Assembly: GCA_016647705.1 (NCBI GenBank)
Contig: CM028335.1
Location: 8,838,818 to 8,902,817 of the forward strand
Source: Eucommia ulmoides
Lineage: Eukaryota; Streptophyta; Magnoliopsida; Garryales; Eucommiaceae
Direction of reading: 5' to 3'
DNA: 64,000 bases
A model generated the notes under the pieces. It saw only the letters and a program-made list of their open reading frames with translations. It was not told the origin of the DNA and made no database searches. Each line of letters starts with the position of its first letter. The first letter of the stretch is position 1. Positions 12,148-24,994 of the stretch are shown piece by piece. A program made the translations under genes and the position numbers.

Positions 12148-14301
12148 TGTTGGCCCAGTGAGCTACCCAAGGGGGGGGAGGGTGAATTGGGAAGATAAAA
12201 ATTTAATCAAACTAAAATACTTTAAATAATTAATTTTTATCCTAAAATAATTATTATCTTTATTTAGCAGCGGAAATATATTATCAACAAGGTGCACACC
12301 AAACAACACAAAAATAAATAATTTAAAGATTGCAGCACACTAGAAATTTATACTGCTTCACCAAGTTATTCTTGACTAATCCAGTCTCCCGAGCTCCACG
12401 GAGAGTCGCACCCACTATACTCAAGATTCTTTTAAAAGTAGGAACTAAACCCTCACAATGATTATTTTTGCAGGATAAGAATCCACCTTTACAATTCATT
12501 TTCATAGGCTTAGGAATAATTTTATCATTTTTAGAGGCTAAAGATTAACCTAATTATTTTTATACATTAGGCTCAAGAATCAAAACCTCACTAAACACTC
12601 CAAATATCATTTTCCTGGTAAGGATTGAACCCTTACAAAATCACTCAAACTAATTCTATAAAGGAAAAATTAATACCTCAATCTCTTTATCAGAAGAGAC
12701 TGAAACCAACTACCATTTAATTATACACTCCCAGTAGTATGTAATCTGACTCTCAACTCACCAATTACAAATTGATAAGCGATTTTTCCACTCAGAGTTT
12801 CTACCACCTTAGATAAATTTAAACTCAATTAATGTCTCGGTACTAGTAATAGAAAAGTGAGATTTTCAAAATTTGACTTCAAATAAAATACGTAGCACGT
12901 AATTTAGCACATGATCAGATTTCTTCAAGAAATTATTTCAAAAATAATATTTCAATAAAAATTCAGAAAATAATTTCAAAGATAAAATTCCAAATAAATA
13001 ACAGTAAGATCAAACAATAATGAATAACAAGTGATTTGGAATGATCTCACCAGGAATCTACCGAATAAATGACAATAAGCAAATCAACTTCAAGTCGGTG
13101 ACTGGAACAATAATTTCTCAAAAATATCACAATCTTTCAATATGATAACTCTTAGAAAGAACGAAAGCTGAATAACTCAGAATAATTCTCTTGATATGTG
13201 TCTTAAATGTGAAAAATACAAGTCTATTTATAAGGAAATAAAACAAGTCTTCCAATAGCTAGTTCCTACAAATCATGACACTTAATGACTCTAATAGACC
13301 CTATATATCATAATGATACATTTCTGGTATAATAACTTAAAAATATCTTTTAAATATTCAATTAAATCCCTCAAATTTTTATACAAACTCAATTAGATAA
13401 GATCGAAAGAATTTCATATATCAAATTGAGAAATATAAAAAATATTTAAACCATATCTATAGGAATAATTAAATATTAATAAAAATAGCTCAAACATGTT
13501 AGATCCCTAAGATATCTCATGAATCTTAACCATAAAACGGCTAATAATGGCTACTTTTTGCATCAAAACCCTAAAATATTCAAATCCTAAAACTGTCCAT
13601 CAGTCAACTGGTAAACATCCATTAGTCAACTGAACGATTCAAGACATAGCCCAAGCCAAATTCTATTCGCCCATCAGTCGACCGCTCATCCTACTCCTGT
13701 TGACCGGATGATTCAGAGAGTTTCATAAGTCGACCTATTTGTCGACCTAACGATTTAGAGACTTTCTATTTTAGCCACAGGTCTACCTACCGATTTAGGA
13801 AGTTCAAACTATAAGCCCAGGTCGGCCTATAAGTCAACCGAGAGATTCAACAACTTTATCTAATAAGCATTGGTTAACCTACCTGCCGATTGATTAATGC
13901 TGGAACATCTCTTCCAATTTCTCAATAAGCTCCACTAACTTTTTAAATTTCATTTTAATCAATTATCTTTTTTACTTTTTCAATTACATATAGAAGAATT
14001 TAACTAATTAGAACCCTATAAAAATACACATAATTTTAAAAAATATTTTGTGTTGTGTGTGATCCCAGTCGGGATACATTAAGAGTCAAAATTTAACCTG
14101 AGTTGTTTCCCTAGGTTATTCAAATTCTTCAATCTTCTAACCTTTTGATGTTCATCATCTTTGTCTTTAACTTTAGCATCCATTTAGCTTTTGTCATAAT
14201 ATTTTCATCACTAGAATGAATAAACTGAAACATTCAATCAAATCGTTAGTTCCTAAAAAAATATCAACATTTAATTGTCTATCAAAATCTTAGGATCAAC
14301 A
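12148..14301 (-). mobile_element. 3' LTR of element 2
   Basis: A 2154-bp LTR from TGTTGGCCCAGTGAGC to CTTAGGATCAACA, followed by aatctccccatttttt, which is the PPT on the minus strand. It contains the GTCGAC array (about 13590-13890) and a TATA-like run at 13225-13234 in promoter position. Confidence 0.9.
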
Positions 14302-14766
14302 ATCTCCCCATTTTTTATGATGACAATTAATTTAGTGTTTTTGTCAGAGTAATATGTAACCACACTCCCCTTAAATTCGAGGACGGGTTTTATATTAATG
14401 AAGATGATCATAAGATTTTCAACAAAGCACAATTTTATTTTTTAAAAAAAAAAAATGAACTCCCCCTAAAGATATTTATCAAAGTAATTCAAGCTCACCC
14501 TTAAAATATTTAAAAAAAAAAAAAAAAACATCAGTAACTACTCCCGCTTTGTCATTTCAAAAAGTAGGGAAGGAGAACAACAAATAAACACTACTCTAGG
14601 CACACATCATTATGCTTAGCCATATCTAAACCACAAATGATTTTCACAAACTGATTTTCCGTTAATGGTTTGGTAAAAATATCAGCAAGCTGGTCGGAGG
14701 TATCCATATATTCAATAACAACGTCCCTTTCCTGAATGTGATCACGAATAAAGTGATGTCTAATCT

Positions 14767-15069
14767 CTATGTGCTTAGTTCGTGAGTGTTGTGTAGGATT
14801 CTTAGATAAATAACACTTTTATTATCACAATAAATCGGGACCTCCTTTATACAAATTCCAAAATCATTTAACTGCTGCTTAATATATAAAATTTGAGCAC
14901 AACAGTTACCAGTTTCCATATACTCAGCCTCAGTAGTGGATAAGGCTATCAAATTCTGTTTCACACTTGACCAAGAAACCAATACATGTCCTAACAAATG
15001 ACATGATCCACTTGTGCTTTTTTTATCAACTTTGCAACCGGCAAAATCAACGTCGGAGTAACTTATCAA
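14767..15069 (-). pseudogene. copia RNase H domain (element 2)
   Basis: One open frame of 100 residues covering most of RNase H. It has YSDVDFAGC (catalytic Asp region, normally DADWAGC), KSTSGSCHLLG, ALSTTEAEY with the catalytic Glu, and IYCDNKSVI with the catalytic Asp. It is the best preserved domain of element 2, but it is not joined in frame to RT. Confidence 0.88.
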
Positions 15070-15366
15070 TTTAAAATCACTTCCCCTAGGATACCGTAAT
15101 CATAGGTCAGTCGTCCTCTTTAAGTATAGAAAAATTCACTTTACCACAGTCAAGTGCGATGATATTTTAGGATAAGATTGAAATCTAGCACATAAACAAA
15201 CACTTTACATAATGTCAGGTCTACTAGCAGTTAAATATAACAGACTACCAATCATACCTCAATACATTTTTTCATTAAGACTTTTGCCCGTATCATCTTT
15301 GTCTATCTTTGTAGCCGTTGCCATGGGATTTTTTTATTCTTTAGCATCATCCAAGCTTTCTTTCTT

Positions 15367-16403
15367 TTACAACTCTTTAGTGTATTTAGCTTGGTTTATG
15401 AATATCTTTTCTTTGTTTTGCTTAATTTGTAACCCAAGAAAAAAATTCAGTTCGCCCATCATGCTCATCTCAAATTCGTCATGCATTATCTTAGCAAACT
15501 CTTGGTAAAGATCCTCATTAGTAGATTCAAAAATAATATCATCAACAAAAACTTGTACTAATAGGATATCAGAATCAGTTTGCTTAACAATTAGAGTTAT
15601 ATCACAAATACCTCTTCGAAAATCATTTTCGATCAAATATCGGCTAAGTCTCTCATACCAAGCTCTAGGAGTTTGTTTGTGCTCATACAAAGTCTTACAA
15701 AGTTTAAATACATAATCGGGAAATTTATCACTTTCAAATCTTGGGGGTTATTCCACATAAACGTTTTCCGCTAGAAACCCATTTAGAAATGCACTCATAA
15801 CATCCATTTGATATAACTTAAAATTACGTGAGCATTCAAAAGCGAGTAACATTCTAATTACTTCTAGTCTAGCCACAGGAGCATAGGTTTCGTCATAATC
15901 AATTCGTTCCTCTTGATTATAACCTTATGCTACTAATTTTGTTTTGTTTCTAATTACCATACTAGATTCATCATTTTTATTTCAAAAAATCCATTTTTTT
16001 TCCTAATAACTGGATAAAATTTCGACCTAGGAATTGGAGACCATACATTGTTTTGCTCAAATTGAACTAACTCATCTTGCATTGCGGAAATCCAAGATTC
16101 ATTAGTTAACGCCTCATTTATATTTTTAGGAATTTGAGATAAGAAAGAAAGATTAATTATATCTCTAAGAGAGGAACGAGTACTTACACCTTTTTCGAAG
16201 TTATTGATGATTTCTTTTACCGAATGTCCCGGTACTGTCTTTATAGAACGCGGTAAAGTCGAAGCCTTTTCCTTAACCTCTTCCTCTTTTTTAAGACTCC
16301 ATAGTTGCATTTTCACCTTGGTTTTGGTTATTTGGAATACTTGTATCATCATCATCCAAAACCTTTCTCGACAAAAATGGGTCAGCTTCCTCAAAAACAA
16401 CAT
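15367..16403 (-). pseudogene. copia reverse transcriptase remnant (element 2)
   Basis: The frame 15690-15367 contains QTPRAWYERLSRYL, the catalytic box FVDDIIF and LGLQIKQ, all diagnostic for copia RT. The frame 16403-15954 covers the linker before RT and its first block (ESWISAMQDELVQFEQNNVW). The part between (about 15690-15950) is in other frames with stops. Confidence 0.87.
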
Positions 16404-17423
16404 GCATAGTTTTTTCTACTACTAATGTACGTTTATTACAAACTCTATAGGCTTTACGGTTAGTAGCATATCCAAAGAAAATCCCATAATCAGATTTAGC
16501 ATCAAATTTACTAAGATTATCCTTGTCATTCAAAATAAAACATTTAAATCCAAATACTTTAAAATAGGAAATATTATGAGTCTTACTATTCCAGATTTGA
16601 ACCCTTTACGAATCAATACTTGATTCACCATATGGCAAGTTGTATTTACTGCTTCGGCCCAAAAGAATATAGGTAAACAATTTTCATTAAGCATCATTTT
16701 GGCCATCTCTTGAAGCGTTATGTTCTTCCATACTACACCATTTTGTTGTGGTGATCTTGGTGCAGAAATATTATGAGCATAACCATGCTCATCACAGTAA
16801 CTAATCACATCATCATTCCTAAACTCTTTTCCTCTGTCACTACGAATGTTAATAATAGAACATTGCTTCTCATTCTGAACAAGTTTACAAAATTTAACAA
16901 ATACAGAAACAACCTCACTTTTCTTAGCAATGAAAAATACACAGGTAAGTCTAGAATAATCATCAACTTTTATGAAAGCATAAAACTTACCACCAAGATT
17001 AGCAACAGAGTTTGGACCAAACAAATCAATATGCAATAATTCAAGACATCTAGATGTGGATGTGTGCAACTTTTTCTTAAATGATGATCTTGCCTACTTT
17101 CCTAATTGACATGCATTACATACTTTATCTTTCACAAATTTCAAATCAGGTAGGCCACGTACAAGATTATTCTTAGATAAATTATAAATTAAATCCATAT
17201 TAGAAGGCCCAAGTATCCTATGCCACAACCAACTATTTTCATATAAAGCAGTCAAACAAGATAAATTTTGAGAAGTAAAATCATTAAATGAGCAGGTATA
17301 AACATTCTCAAAACGTGATGCAACTAACAAGATACTATTATCATGATCATTCTTAATAATGCTTTGATCATGATCAAATATAACATTATAGCCCTCGTCA
17401 CATACTTGACTAATACTAAACAA
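16291..17423 (-). pseudogene. copia integrase with GAG-pre-integrase finger (element 2)
   Basis: The frame 17423-17094 carries the pre-integrase finger. It reads SWLWHRILGPSN, where the second zinc-ligand His (GH) is replaced by Pro, with CNACQLGK intact. The frame 17069-16530 holds the integrase core: KVDDYSRLT, NIRSDRGKEF and SPQQNGVVWKN. Usually the last block reads VVERKN; here E and R are replaced by one W, which removes the catalytic Glu of the DDE triad. The frame 16533-16291 holds the C-terminal GKDF-like region. Confidence 0.88.
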
Positions 17424-17440
17424 ATTAGATTTAAGAGCAT

Positions 17441-18801
17441 TGGTAACGGAATATTACGTCGCTACTTTCACTGCAAGTGTACGGATCAAGTTTTAGTATA
17501 GGGTTGGAAGAGTTAGGGTTGTCGTATTCACAGGGATTGGATTAGATTATCCTTGAGTATCGCGTTTGTCATAACTGGACTTTATTTAGGCGACATAAAT
17601 TATAGTTCTTATAATAATATACCAAACTAAGTTAATTAAACTAATTAAATTAATATACTAATATTGACGTTAATGGGAGTAAATTGCCTAGGGATTAACT
17701 TCGTCCACTTAAATGTGTTCATTTCAAATTAGTTTACATTAACGACATTCATCCTATCCGACAATCTCGATATCAAAATCTCACTCACTACCTCTCTCGA
17801 GTGTAAAGTGAATGAATATGTGACTTCGTGTCAACACCGAAGTCCCTCTCGAGTATCTATATGACACTTGGTCACATGAGTCTCTCCCCAACGTCACGAA
17901 TTGGACACTTTCTAACGCTCTCCCGGGTTATTAGATCGTCACGTTGTATTTAAACCCTAATCCAAATCCGGGGTTACCTCTCTCGAGTGTCAAATTTCGT
18001 ATTCTCAATATATCATAATAAGCATATAAACGTGGAATAACGGTAAACACAATCAAATCGACAAGAACAACCATTAACAAAACACGATTTTATACAAACA
18101 ACATTTTCATGAAGTCAATCGCTGCCTAGACAATATATATTTAGCTACACATGACCATAGCCCTATATACACTGAAATACAAGTTAAAAATATACAAAAC
18201 AACCAAAGGTTTAAGAAATATGAAGAGAAACAAAGGAAAAAACCATTATCTGAAGAATCGACGCTTCCACATCTGTGATTTCCACTCCAAGCTTGTTCCT
18301 TCTTCTTCAATTGGTGATCTCCTCCCTTTGGTTTGGCCTTGGAGCTCTCAAGACTCCCTAAAAAATGTGCTAAGTGTGTGGGAGAAAGAGGTAAAGAAAT
18401 AGGGATCCAAAATATCAAGAAAATATCCCAAAATATCAATTCTGTCTACTATCGGACCTGGAAATGCAGAGAGCATTTTGACAGCTGCGGCAGTGACAAC
18501 CTTTGGTATTTTGGCTGTAACGTTCTCGTCCAAACTTCAATTGAGGTGATTCAAAAACCTTTGGAAATCTAAGAAAAATATATACAACTTCCATGTTTTG
18601 TGTTTTTCTAACATCTAATTGAATCATTTTCAAAATTGGCCTTGACGTTACTACACCTGTACTGACTTTGCCTTTTTTCACCCATTTATTCAAAAACCTA
18701 TAAAAGAATACAAAAACACATTAAAATAACAAAAGTACTTGAAAAATACAAATATTTGAATCTAAAAGTCCTTGATTTGTTGGTAAATAAATCATTCATC
18801 A
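17441..18801 (-). mobile_element. Ty3/gypsy (Tat/Athila type) LTR, minus strand
   Basis: On the minus strand the segment runs from TGATGAATGATTTATT (at 18801) to TTCCGTTACCA (at 17441). Near its 3' end it has CCAATCCCTGTGAATACGAC and CACTTGCAGTG, text typical of the 3' end of Tat/Athila LTRs. Just upstream of the LTR (18802-18860, minus) is ACTTGAGGACAAGTAAACG, the usual sequence before the PPT in these elements. It interrupts copia element 2; agcat at 17436-17440 is the left target copy candidate. The exact ends are inferred from TG/CA. Confidence 0.7.
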
Positions 18802-20281
18802 AATGCCCACAAACTCAAACGTTTACTTGTCCTCAAGTAAAAACATATACACAAGAAAATAAACTAATACAACTAATTAACAGACACAAATACTAAAAAT
18901 GAATAAAAACACAAACAAAGGCATGCGAGTTTTAAATTCAACGAATCGGACCAAAATATTTTTCCTTAACAACCCCCAATCATATCGAGTTCAGGAGTAA
19001 AACGCACCATGTAATGTTCTAGAATTTTGACATTTAATAATGGTAAACGCTATTCTAGTTCCTTTCAAAAAGTGTGTGCGAAACTCAATAATATAACTAT
19101 CCAACAACCGGATTGGATTATCTACCAACGAAGCTCACGAATTAAATCGATATGGATTAGGATTTTCATACGCCTGAGTGGGTTCTACTCTCTACTAATG
19201 TAGGCTAAGCAGTTCATAAAGATCAATAGGACTTGGTTCAGTTTTTGGAAAATTTGGCTAAGGGTGTATCGGGAATGTAAAATAGGTTAATGTTGTTAAC
19301 TCGACGATACCCAAGGCACAACGCTTGGCACACTCACACTTGAGCCCCCATAGATAAATTTGAAACAACCTTGAACTAACATTTTAGAACGTCATACTCA
19401 CTTGTCAAAAGAAACAGAAATTGAAATATATTTACATATGTATTTTTTTTACATTAACTACACCCCCAAACTTATTCGATTTTACAATTTCACGGGCGTG
19501 GTTAAAACAAAAGAAAAATAACGAGTACTCGAATACCGAACCAATTAAAAGTTCGCCCTAAATCCAACCTCTTATTTCAAGTAGCATACACGAATGCTAA
19601 CTTGATTTCACACAAATTGTGCCTTTGATTTAGCGATATAGGTTTGGAAAAAGTTCAATTGGCGAGAGTATTTGTTACGTGTTTAGAATTGAAACGGCTT
19701 ATAGGCTTCAACAAGGTAACGAAAGATAAAAATATTATATGGTAAGTTTCAAAGGCTCAAGCGAATCAAATCAATGCCTAAATCATGTCTCCTTAACTAC
19801 CTTGCCTAGGATTTTGCCTCAAGTTTTCCCCAAATCAGATTCTAGAATCCTTAAATTGTGATGAATTTGGTTAATGGATAATTGGCCTCAAATCAATTGA
19901 ATAGATATACATTGAGTATACATGCTCGTGCAAATTAGGATCCACATTAACTTTCACCAAAACGACACGCCAAGCACACAGAACACACATGAATAAGCAT
20001 TACCCTTAACCTCGAAAAACAACTAGGAGATAATTTCATCATCGGGTAATGGCCCAAATGAACGCAAAACTCAGCATGCGACAACAACAACTACAAACTA
20101 AACACATTTACACTGGACAAATATGCACATAATAAAACAATAAAACATAACAAACAATACTAACACATACTAAACATACTAACATACTACACATCACTTC
20201 TGAACTTAAAATAGGCAATGTCCACAACGACCCATCAGTGATCCCAATGAAAGCATAAAGCATTCTAATGAAGACGGGGGT
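18802..20281 (-). mobile_element. Gypsy internal 3' noncoding region
   Basis: AT-rich DNA between the PPT side of the LTR and the CACTA element. No open frame was found. The minus-strand text GGACAAGTAAACG followed by TTTGTGGGCATT marks the 3' end of a Tat/Athila element. It continues at 24998 after removal of the CACTA insertion and one copy of its ggt target duplication. Confidence 0.6.
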
Positions 20282-20309
20282 CACTACAAGAAAAACAGGA
20301 TTTAGTTAC

Positions 20310-20720
20310 GAATTGTTTTGGCGACAACACAATAATGGTCGCCAAATGTGTCTATTGGCTACAAAATGAACAATCGTAACCAAATGTGACCTCATTTGGT
20401 GACAAAGTGCAATTTTGTAGCCATATGTTGTTAATAGGCGACAAAATTTTAAAATTCGTCGCTATTGGACCGATCAATTCTTGGCGCCAAACAAAAAAGA
20501 AAGAAATTTTTACCGCTAGCGTTTTGGCGACAGAAATATTTCGTCGCCAATGTAGCACGAGATATGTTTTTATTTAGCGAAGAATCACTTTCGTCGCGAT
20601 TAATTACCCTCGGCTATATCTGCGATAAAAGTGGTTTGTCGCCAAAAGTGGTTGCCTATATTTGACATTGGGCTACGAATGAGTTTCGTCGCCAATTATT
20701 TTCCCTTCCTACCATGATTT
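20310..20720. repeat. Left subterminal repeats of the CACTA element
   Basis: At least eight occurrences of ttggcgac, gtcgccaa or one-base variants in 410 bp, in both orientations. The matching right cluster lies at 24660-24970 and also has many ggctacgaa variants. These are probable transposase-binding sites. Confidence 0.85.
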
Positions 20721-20849
20721 TGGCGCCCACTTTCCCGCTTTTAGATTAGCTGGAAAAAAAATATTCTCTTTTTGTCTCCTGATACCCATCCCCAAACCCT
20801 TTAGTTCTCTCATCCCTCTTTCTCGATCTGATCCCTCTCTCTCATCGAC

Positions 20850-21380
20850 GACTTGGATCTCGATCTCATCCCTCTCTCTCTCTCTCTATCTCAGCCTTTC
20901 TCTAATCGATGACCTGGAAGCAAATCGCCAATGCCTAAACAACCTACATATTGAATCGGTGGCGGAGGAAGCCCTAATCGCAACGACGACGAAGGCGACG
21001 GTTGGGAAATCTCGAAGTTTCTCTCTCTCTCTCTCTCTCTCTCCATTGCGGTAACTTTCAACTTCATTTATGATTATTTGTTGTTTTGATTTCTAATTTT
21101 ATCCATGAACATCAAGAATCTCAGTCTCTCTCTTGATCTCATCCTTCTGTCTCGATCTTAGCCTCTCTCTAATCGACGACCTAGAACCAAATCGCCATTG
21201 CCTAAACAACCTAGAAATTGAATCGACGGTAGAGGAAGCCCTAATCGCAACGACGACGAAGGCGACGGCTGGGAAATCTCGGAGTTTCTCTCCCTCTCTC
21301 TTCGTTGCGGTAACTTTCGGCTTCATTTATGATTATTTGTTGTTTTGATTTCTAATTTTATCCATGAACATCAAGAATCT
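20850..21380 (+). repeat. 267-bp tandem duplication in the CACTA interior
   Basis: The block from gacct(g/a)gaa at 20911 recurs at 21178. Each copy holds a CT-microsatellite, a short stretch with aatcgcaacgacgacgaagg, ttgcggtaactttc and a shared tail ending catgaacatcaagaatct (to about 21120 and 21380). The layout resembles a duplicated 5' leader with first-exon end. Confidence 0.85.
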
Positions 21381-21959
21381 GTGGACATGCCAGTAGATGA
21401 AGTTGATTTTCAATTACAGTTGTTTAATTTGTGTTTTGGTTTCCAAACATCTAGATGATGCTCTGCCTGACCAAGTTGCCAAGTGAATTGCTCCACAGTG
21501 ACATAATCTGGTATGTAGATTGCTTGCTCCTTCCTTCACAACCTTTCTGTTTAGGTTTCTGTTCTGTTTTAGTTCTGTTCTGTTTAGGTTTCTATTCAAC
21601 ATTTCTGTTCTATTTTTGTTCTGTTTCGTTTCTGTTTCTGTAATGGCTATTTCTGCTGCTATTGTTAGATTGACTCAGATCCTTTCAACTATTGTTGTTA
21701 GTATCTATGTTTGGATTTGCTGCCTTTGTGCATTTTGTTGTATTTGATTGTTATATTCCCTCTTTGTTTGAGGACGTTGTTTTCTTAAAAATAAAATAAA
21801 AATAAATAACATCTTCATTTTCTGGAATTTATTAGCCATGATAAGCATTTTCTTTACCTATTATGTGTTTATTTAAAAAATTTCACTTACGTGTTCTGTT
21901 TGTTTCTTCTAGCTTTTACATCTTGATTCTCCCCTTGCCCAAGAAGATTGAAGGTTGGG

Positions 21960-23575
21960 GCCCATTTTGTTGTTTTTAATTTGCAAATTGTGTTATTTCT
22001 GTTGCTGCTGCTGTTTCGACGGTATTGAGTCATTGGTGATGATGATTCACGCTCCCTTGAGCAGATCTGAGCCATTGTTTGCCCTCACAGGTAACATTTT
22101 CTCTCAATTTTCTTGTGTTTCTGTTACTGCTGTTGTTTCGACGGTATTGAGTCGGTGATAATGATTCACGCTCCCTTGAGCAGATCTGAGCCATTGTTTG
22201 CCCTTACAGGTAAATTTGGTTTCTATTTCTATTTTAGTTTCCATTTCTGTTGCTGCTGTTGTTTCGACGGTATTGAGTCGTTAGTGATGATGATTCACGC
22301 TCCCTTGAGCAGATCTGAGCCATTGTTTGCCCTCATAGGTAACATTATTCACCCTAGTTCATTTTGTGTTTGCTGCCTGAGCGAAAACACTCAGAACTCT
22401 ATGGTTTGTTTCAAACTAATTTTTTTTATTTCATTTTTGAGTTTATATTGCTATATCTTGTCAGTCTCTCTCTCTCATTCACTTTGTGTGGCTTTATTGT
22501 GTGTCCTCCCTTCAGTGTATTGATTTTTTTGCTGTGATACTTATCTAACCACTTAACCATATTTAAGGCCCATGGAAGTAAAAAAATTTGACAAGAGTAT
22601 GGAATTATCACTCAATGCATTACCATTCAAAGGGTCAATAATCAATATCTAACAAATGTGCTTCTCAAAATCAATTCTAAGGTGTAATCCTGATAGTGTA
22701 ATGTGGTTTTTTGTGATTATGAATAATTGAATACCGTCTATTCTGTTGCTGCTGCTGTTGCTGTTTCCGTTTCTGTTGCTGCTTCTGTTTATGTTTGCTG
22801 TTGCTGTTTCTGTTTTGATGGTATTGAGTCGTTGATGATGATGATTCACACTCCCTTGAGCAGATCTGAGTTATTGTTTGCCCTCACAAGTAACATTTTA
22901 TCTCAATTTTCTTGTGTTTTTGTTGCTGCTGCTGTTTCGACGGTATTGAATCATTGGTGATGATGATTCACGCTCTCTTGAGCAGATCTGAGCCATTGTT
23001 TGCCCTCACAGGTAAATTTGGTTTTTGTTTCTGTTTCTATTTTGGTTTCTATTTTTGTTGCTGCTGCTATTTCGACGGTATTGAGTCGTTGGTGATGATG
23101 ATTCACGCTCCCTTGAGCATATCTGAGCCATTGTTTGCCCTCACAGGTAACATTGTTCACCCCAGTTCCTTTTGTGTTTGTTGCCTGAGCGAAAAAACTC
23201 AGAACTCTATGGTTTGTTTCAAACTGATATTTTTTATTTTATTTTTGAGTTTATATTGCTATATCTTGTTAGTCTCTCTCTCTCATTCACTTTGTGTGGC
23301 TTCATTGTGTGTCTTCCCTTCAGTGTATTGATTTTTTTGCTGTGATATTTATCTAACCACTGAATCATATTTAAGGCCCATGGAAGCAAAAAAAATTGAC
23401 AGAGTATGGAATTGTCACTCAATGCATTACCCCTCAAAGGGTTAATGATCAATATCTGACAAATGTGCTTCTCAAAATCAATGCTAAGGTATGATCCTAA
23501 TAGTGTAATGTGGTTTGTTTATGATTATGAATAATTGAATATCGTCTATTCTGTTGCTGTTGTTGTTGCTGTTGT
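21960..23575 (+). repeat. 808-bp tandem duplication of three ~90-bp subunits each
   Basis: A six-fold subunit (gtttcgacggtattgagtcg, then gatgattcacgctccc, then gagccattgtttgccctcac) starts near 22013, 22136, 22261, 22813, 22936 and 23073. Copies 1-3 and 4-6 sit in two 808-bp units that share a long tail (gtgtttg at 22366 and 23174). Most subunits end cacag|gtaa, a perfect splice-donor context. Cys-rich frames seen here (for example 22113-22523 and 22912-23331) come from tgctgctgctgt runs and are probably not proteins. Confidence 0.85.
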
Positions 23576-24994
23576 TGTTTCCGTTTCTGTTTGTTATTAC
23601 TGTTTCTGTTTCTATTTCTGTTTGTTGTTTGTTGTTTCTGTTTCTATTTGCTGTTTGTTGTTTCTGTTTGTTGTTTGTTGTTTCTATTTCTATTTGCTGT
23701 TTTTGTTTCTATTACCATCTCATCTCAGTCGGTTAATCTGCAAGCTAGGCGGTGGAGCTTCTTTGGCGTAGGGCAATTTTCAGTCGATGGCGTCATCAAG
23801 GATCAAATCTGAGTTTTCAGATCTTGTACTCCTCGATCTGAACGTCAGGTTGGTTTTGATTTGTTCTTGTTTTTCCCTAATTGATTTGGTGTTGGTTGGT
23901 TTGTTGGCTTGTTCCAGGTCGTCAATTGGGGGGCTGGTTCGTCAGGGGCTGGTTGCTTACTGGCGTTGTACACAGATTTTGCTTGATTTTTTGTTTTTCT
24001 GTTTTTCTCAAAGCTACTTGAAACATATAAAACAAACAGAAGAATTTTGCAGTTGCAAAAACAGAGAGTTTTGGTATATTTTTGCTACAATATATACAGG
24101 ATACAAGTTTATACTGAGTTAAGGCAGTGTTTGTTGATCATCTCTAAGTTTTGGTACATTTTTAAGTTGCTAATTTTTTAAGTTTTTGTTTCTTTGTTTC
24201 TGTTTCTGTGTTTTGGTTTTTGTTTCTCTGTTTGTGTTCACAGATTCATGTTTTGGGTTCAAGGTCATTCGGCACAACATTTTGGAAAATGGTAAGTCTA
24301 TTATTCTAATTCAATTTATACCTTGATGGTCAATTATTGTATGTGATATAGATGAAAATTCAATAATTGTAGGCTCAGGGTAGGATTGATCTACATCGGA
24401 TCACACATCAGAGGGCAAATAGGCAATGGATATCGTTTATCATCTATAGCTTGTTTCTTAGTTATCTTGTAATGATATTTCATAAGACATTTTATCTTTT
24501 TGGTCATATTAATGTTTAAGAATATTGGTATATTTTGACTATTTGATTTTTAATGCAATTGTATAATTTTGGTTACTTTTTGTTGATTGGTTGATGGCTA
24601 TAAATTGACATTCATAGTTTTAAGTAGAGTAATTTGCTACAAATTTTATTTTATAGCCAATGTATTTCTTGAAAAAAATTATTTATTTGCTACAAAAATA
24701 ATTTCGTCGCCAAAAGAATTCCCACCATTTTAGTTATTTTTTGGCGATGAAAATTTTCGTCGCCAAAAAATTTTTCCCCGTGATTTTTAATTACTCTTTG
24801 GCTACGAAATGATTTGTCGCGAAATAGTAGTCTTGCGTGACAAATTAACAATTCGTCGTTAAAAACCTTCTGCTATGGCACATAGGCTACGAAATTGGAA
24901 CAATATTTTTTTCGTCGCTAAAACGTTTTCGCTACGAAATTAGGACTTTAGCTACAAAAAAAATTTGTAGCCAAAACCCATTTTTCTTATAGTG

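Larger units (their letters stand above)
12148..17440 (-). mobile_element. Ty1/copia element 2 (same family), 5' part lost
   Basis: A minus-strand element with its 3' LTR at 12148-14301, PPT-side DNA, RNase H, RT and integrase. It stops at 17440 in the GAG-pre-integrase region, where a gypsy LTR begins. Protease, gag, PBS and 5' LTR are absent from the window. It inserted into the 5' LTR of element 1; aattg at 12143-12147 is the expected left target copy, with no partner seen. Confidence 0.85.
20282..24994. mobile_element. Non-autonomous CACTA (CMC/EnSpm) transposon
   Basis: Left end CACTACAAGAAAAACAGG. The right end read inward on the minus strand is CACTATAAGAAAAATGG. A perfect 3-bp target duplication ggt lies at 20279-20281 and 24995-24997. 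Both subterminal regions (20310-20720 and 24660-24970) are crowded with ggcgac / gtcgcc motifs in both orientations, the binding-site clusters expected of CACTA elements. No transposase frame is present. The interior instead has CT-rich leader-like DNA, a 267-bp tandem duplication and an 808-bp tandem duplication. Mobility would depend on a transposase supplied elsewhere. Confidence 0.95.

Noticed and set aside
22113-23331. Cys-rich small-protein-like frames
   Set aside because: The Cys runs come from tgctgctgctgt microsatellites within tandem repeats; the two frames are copies of one 808-bp unit.
20282-24994. Helitron or Pack-MULE instead of CACTA
   Set aside because: CACTA ends, 3-bp target duplication and subterminal gtcgcc clusters fit only the CACTA superfamily.
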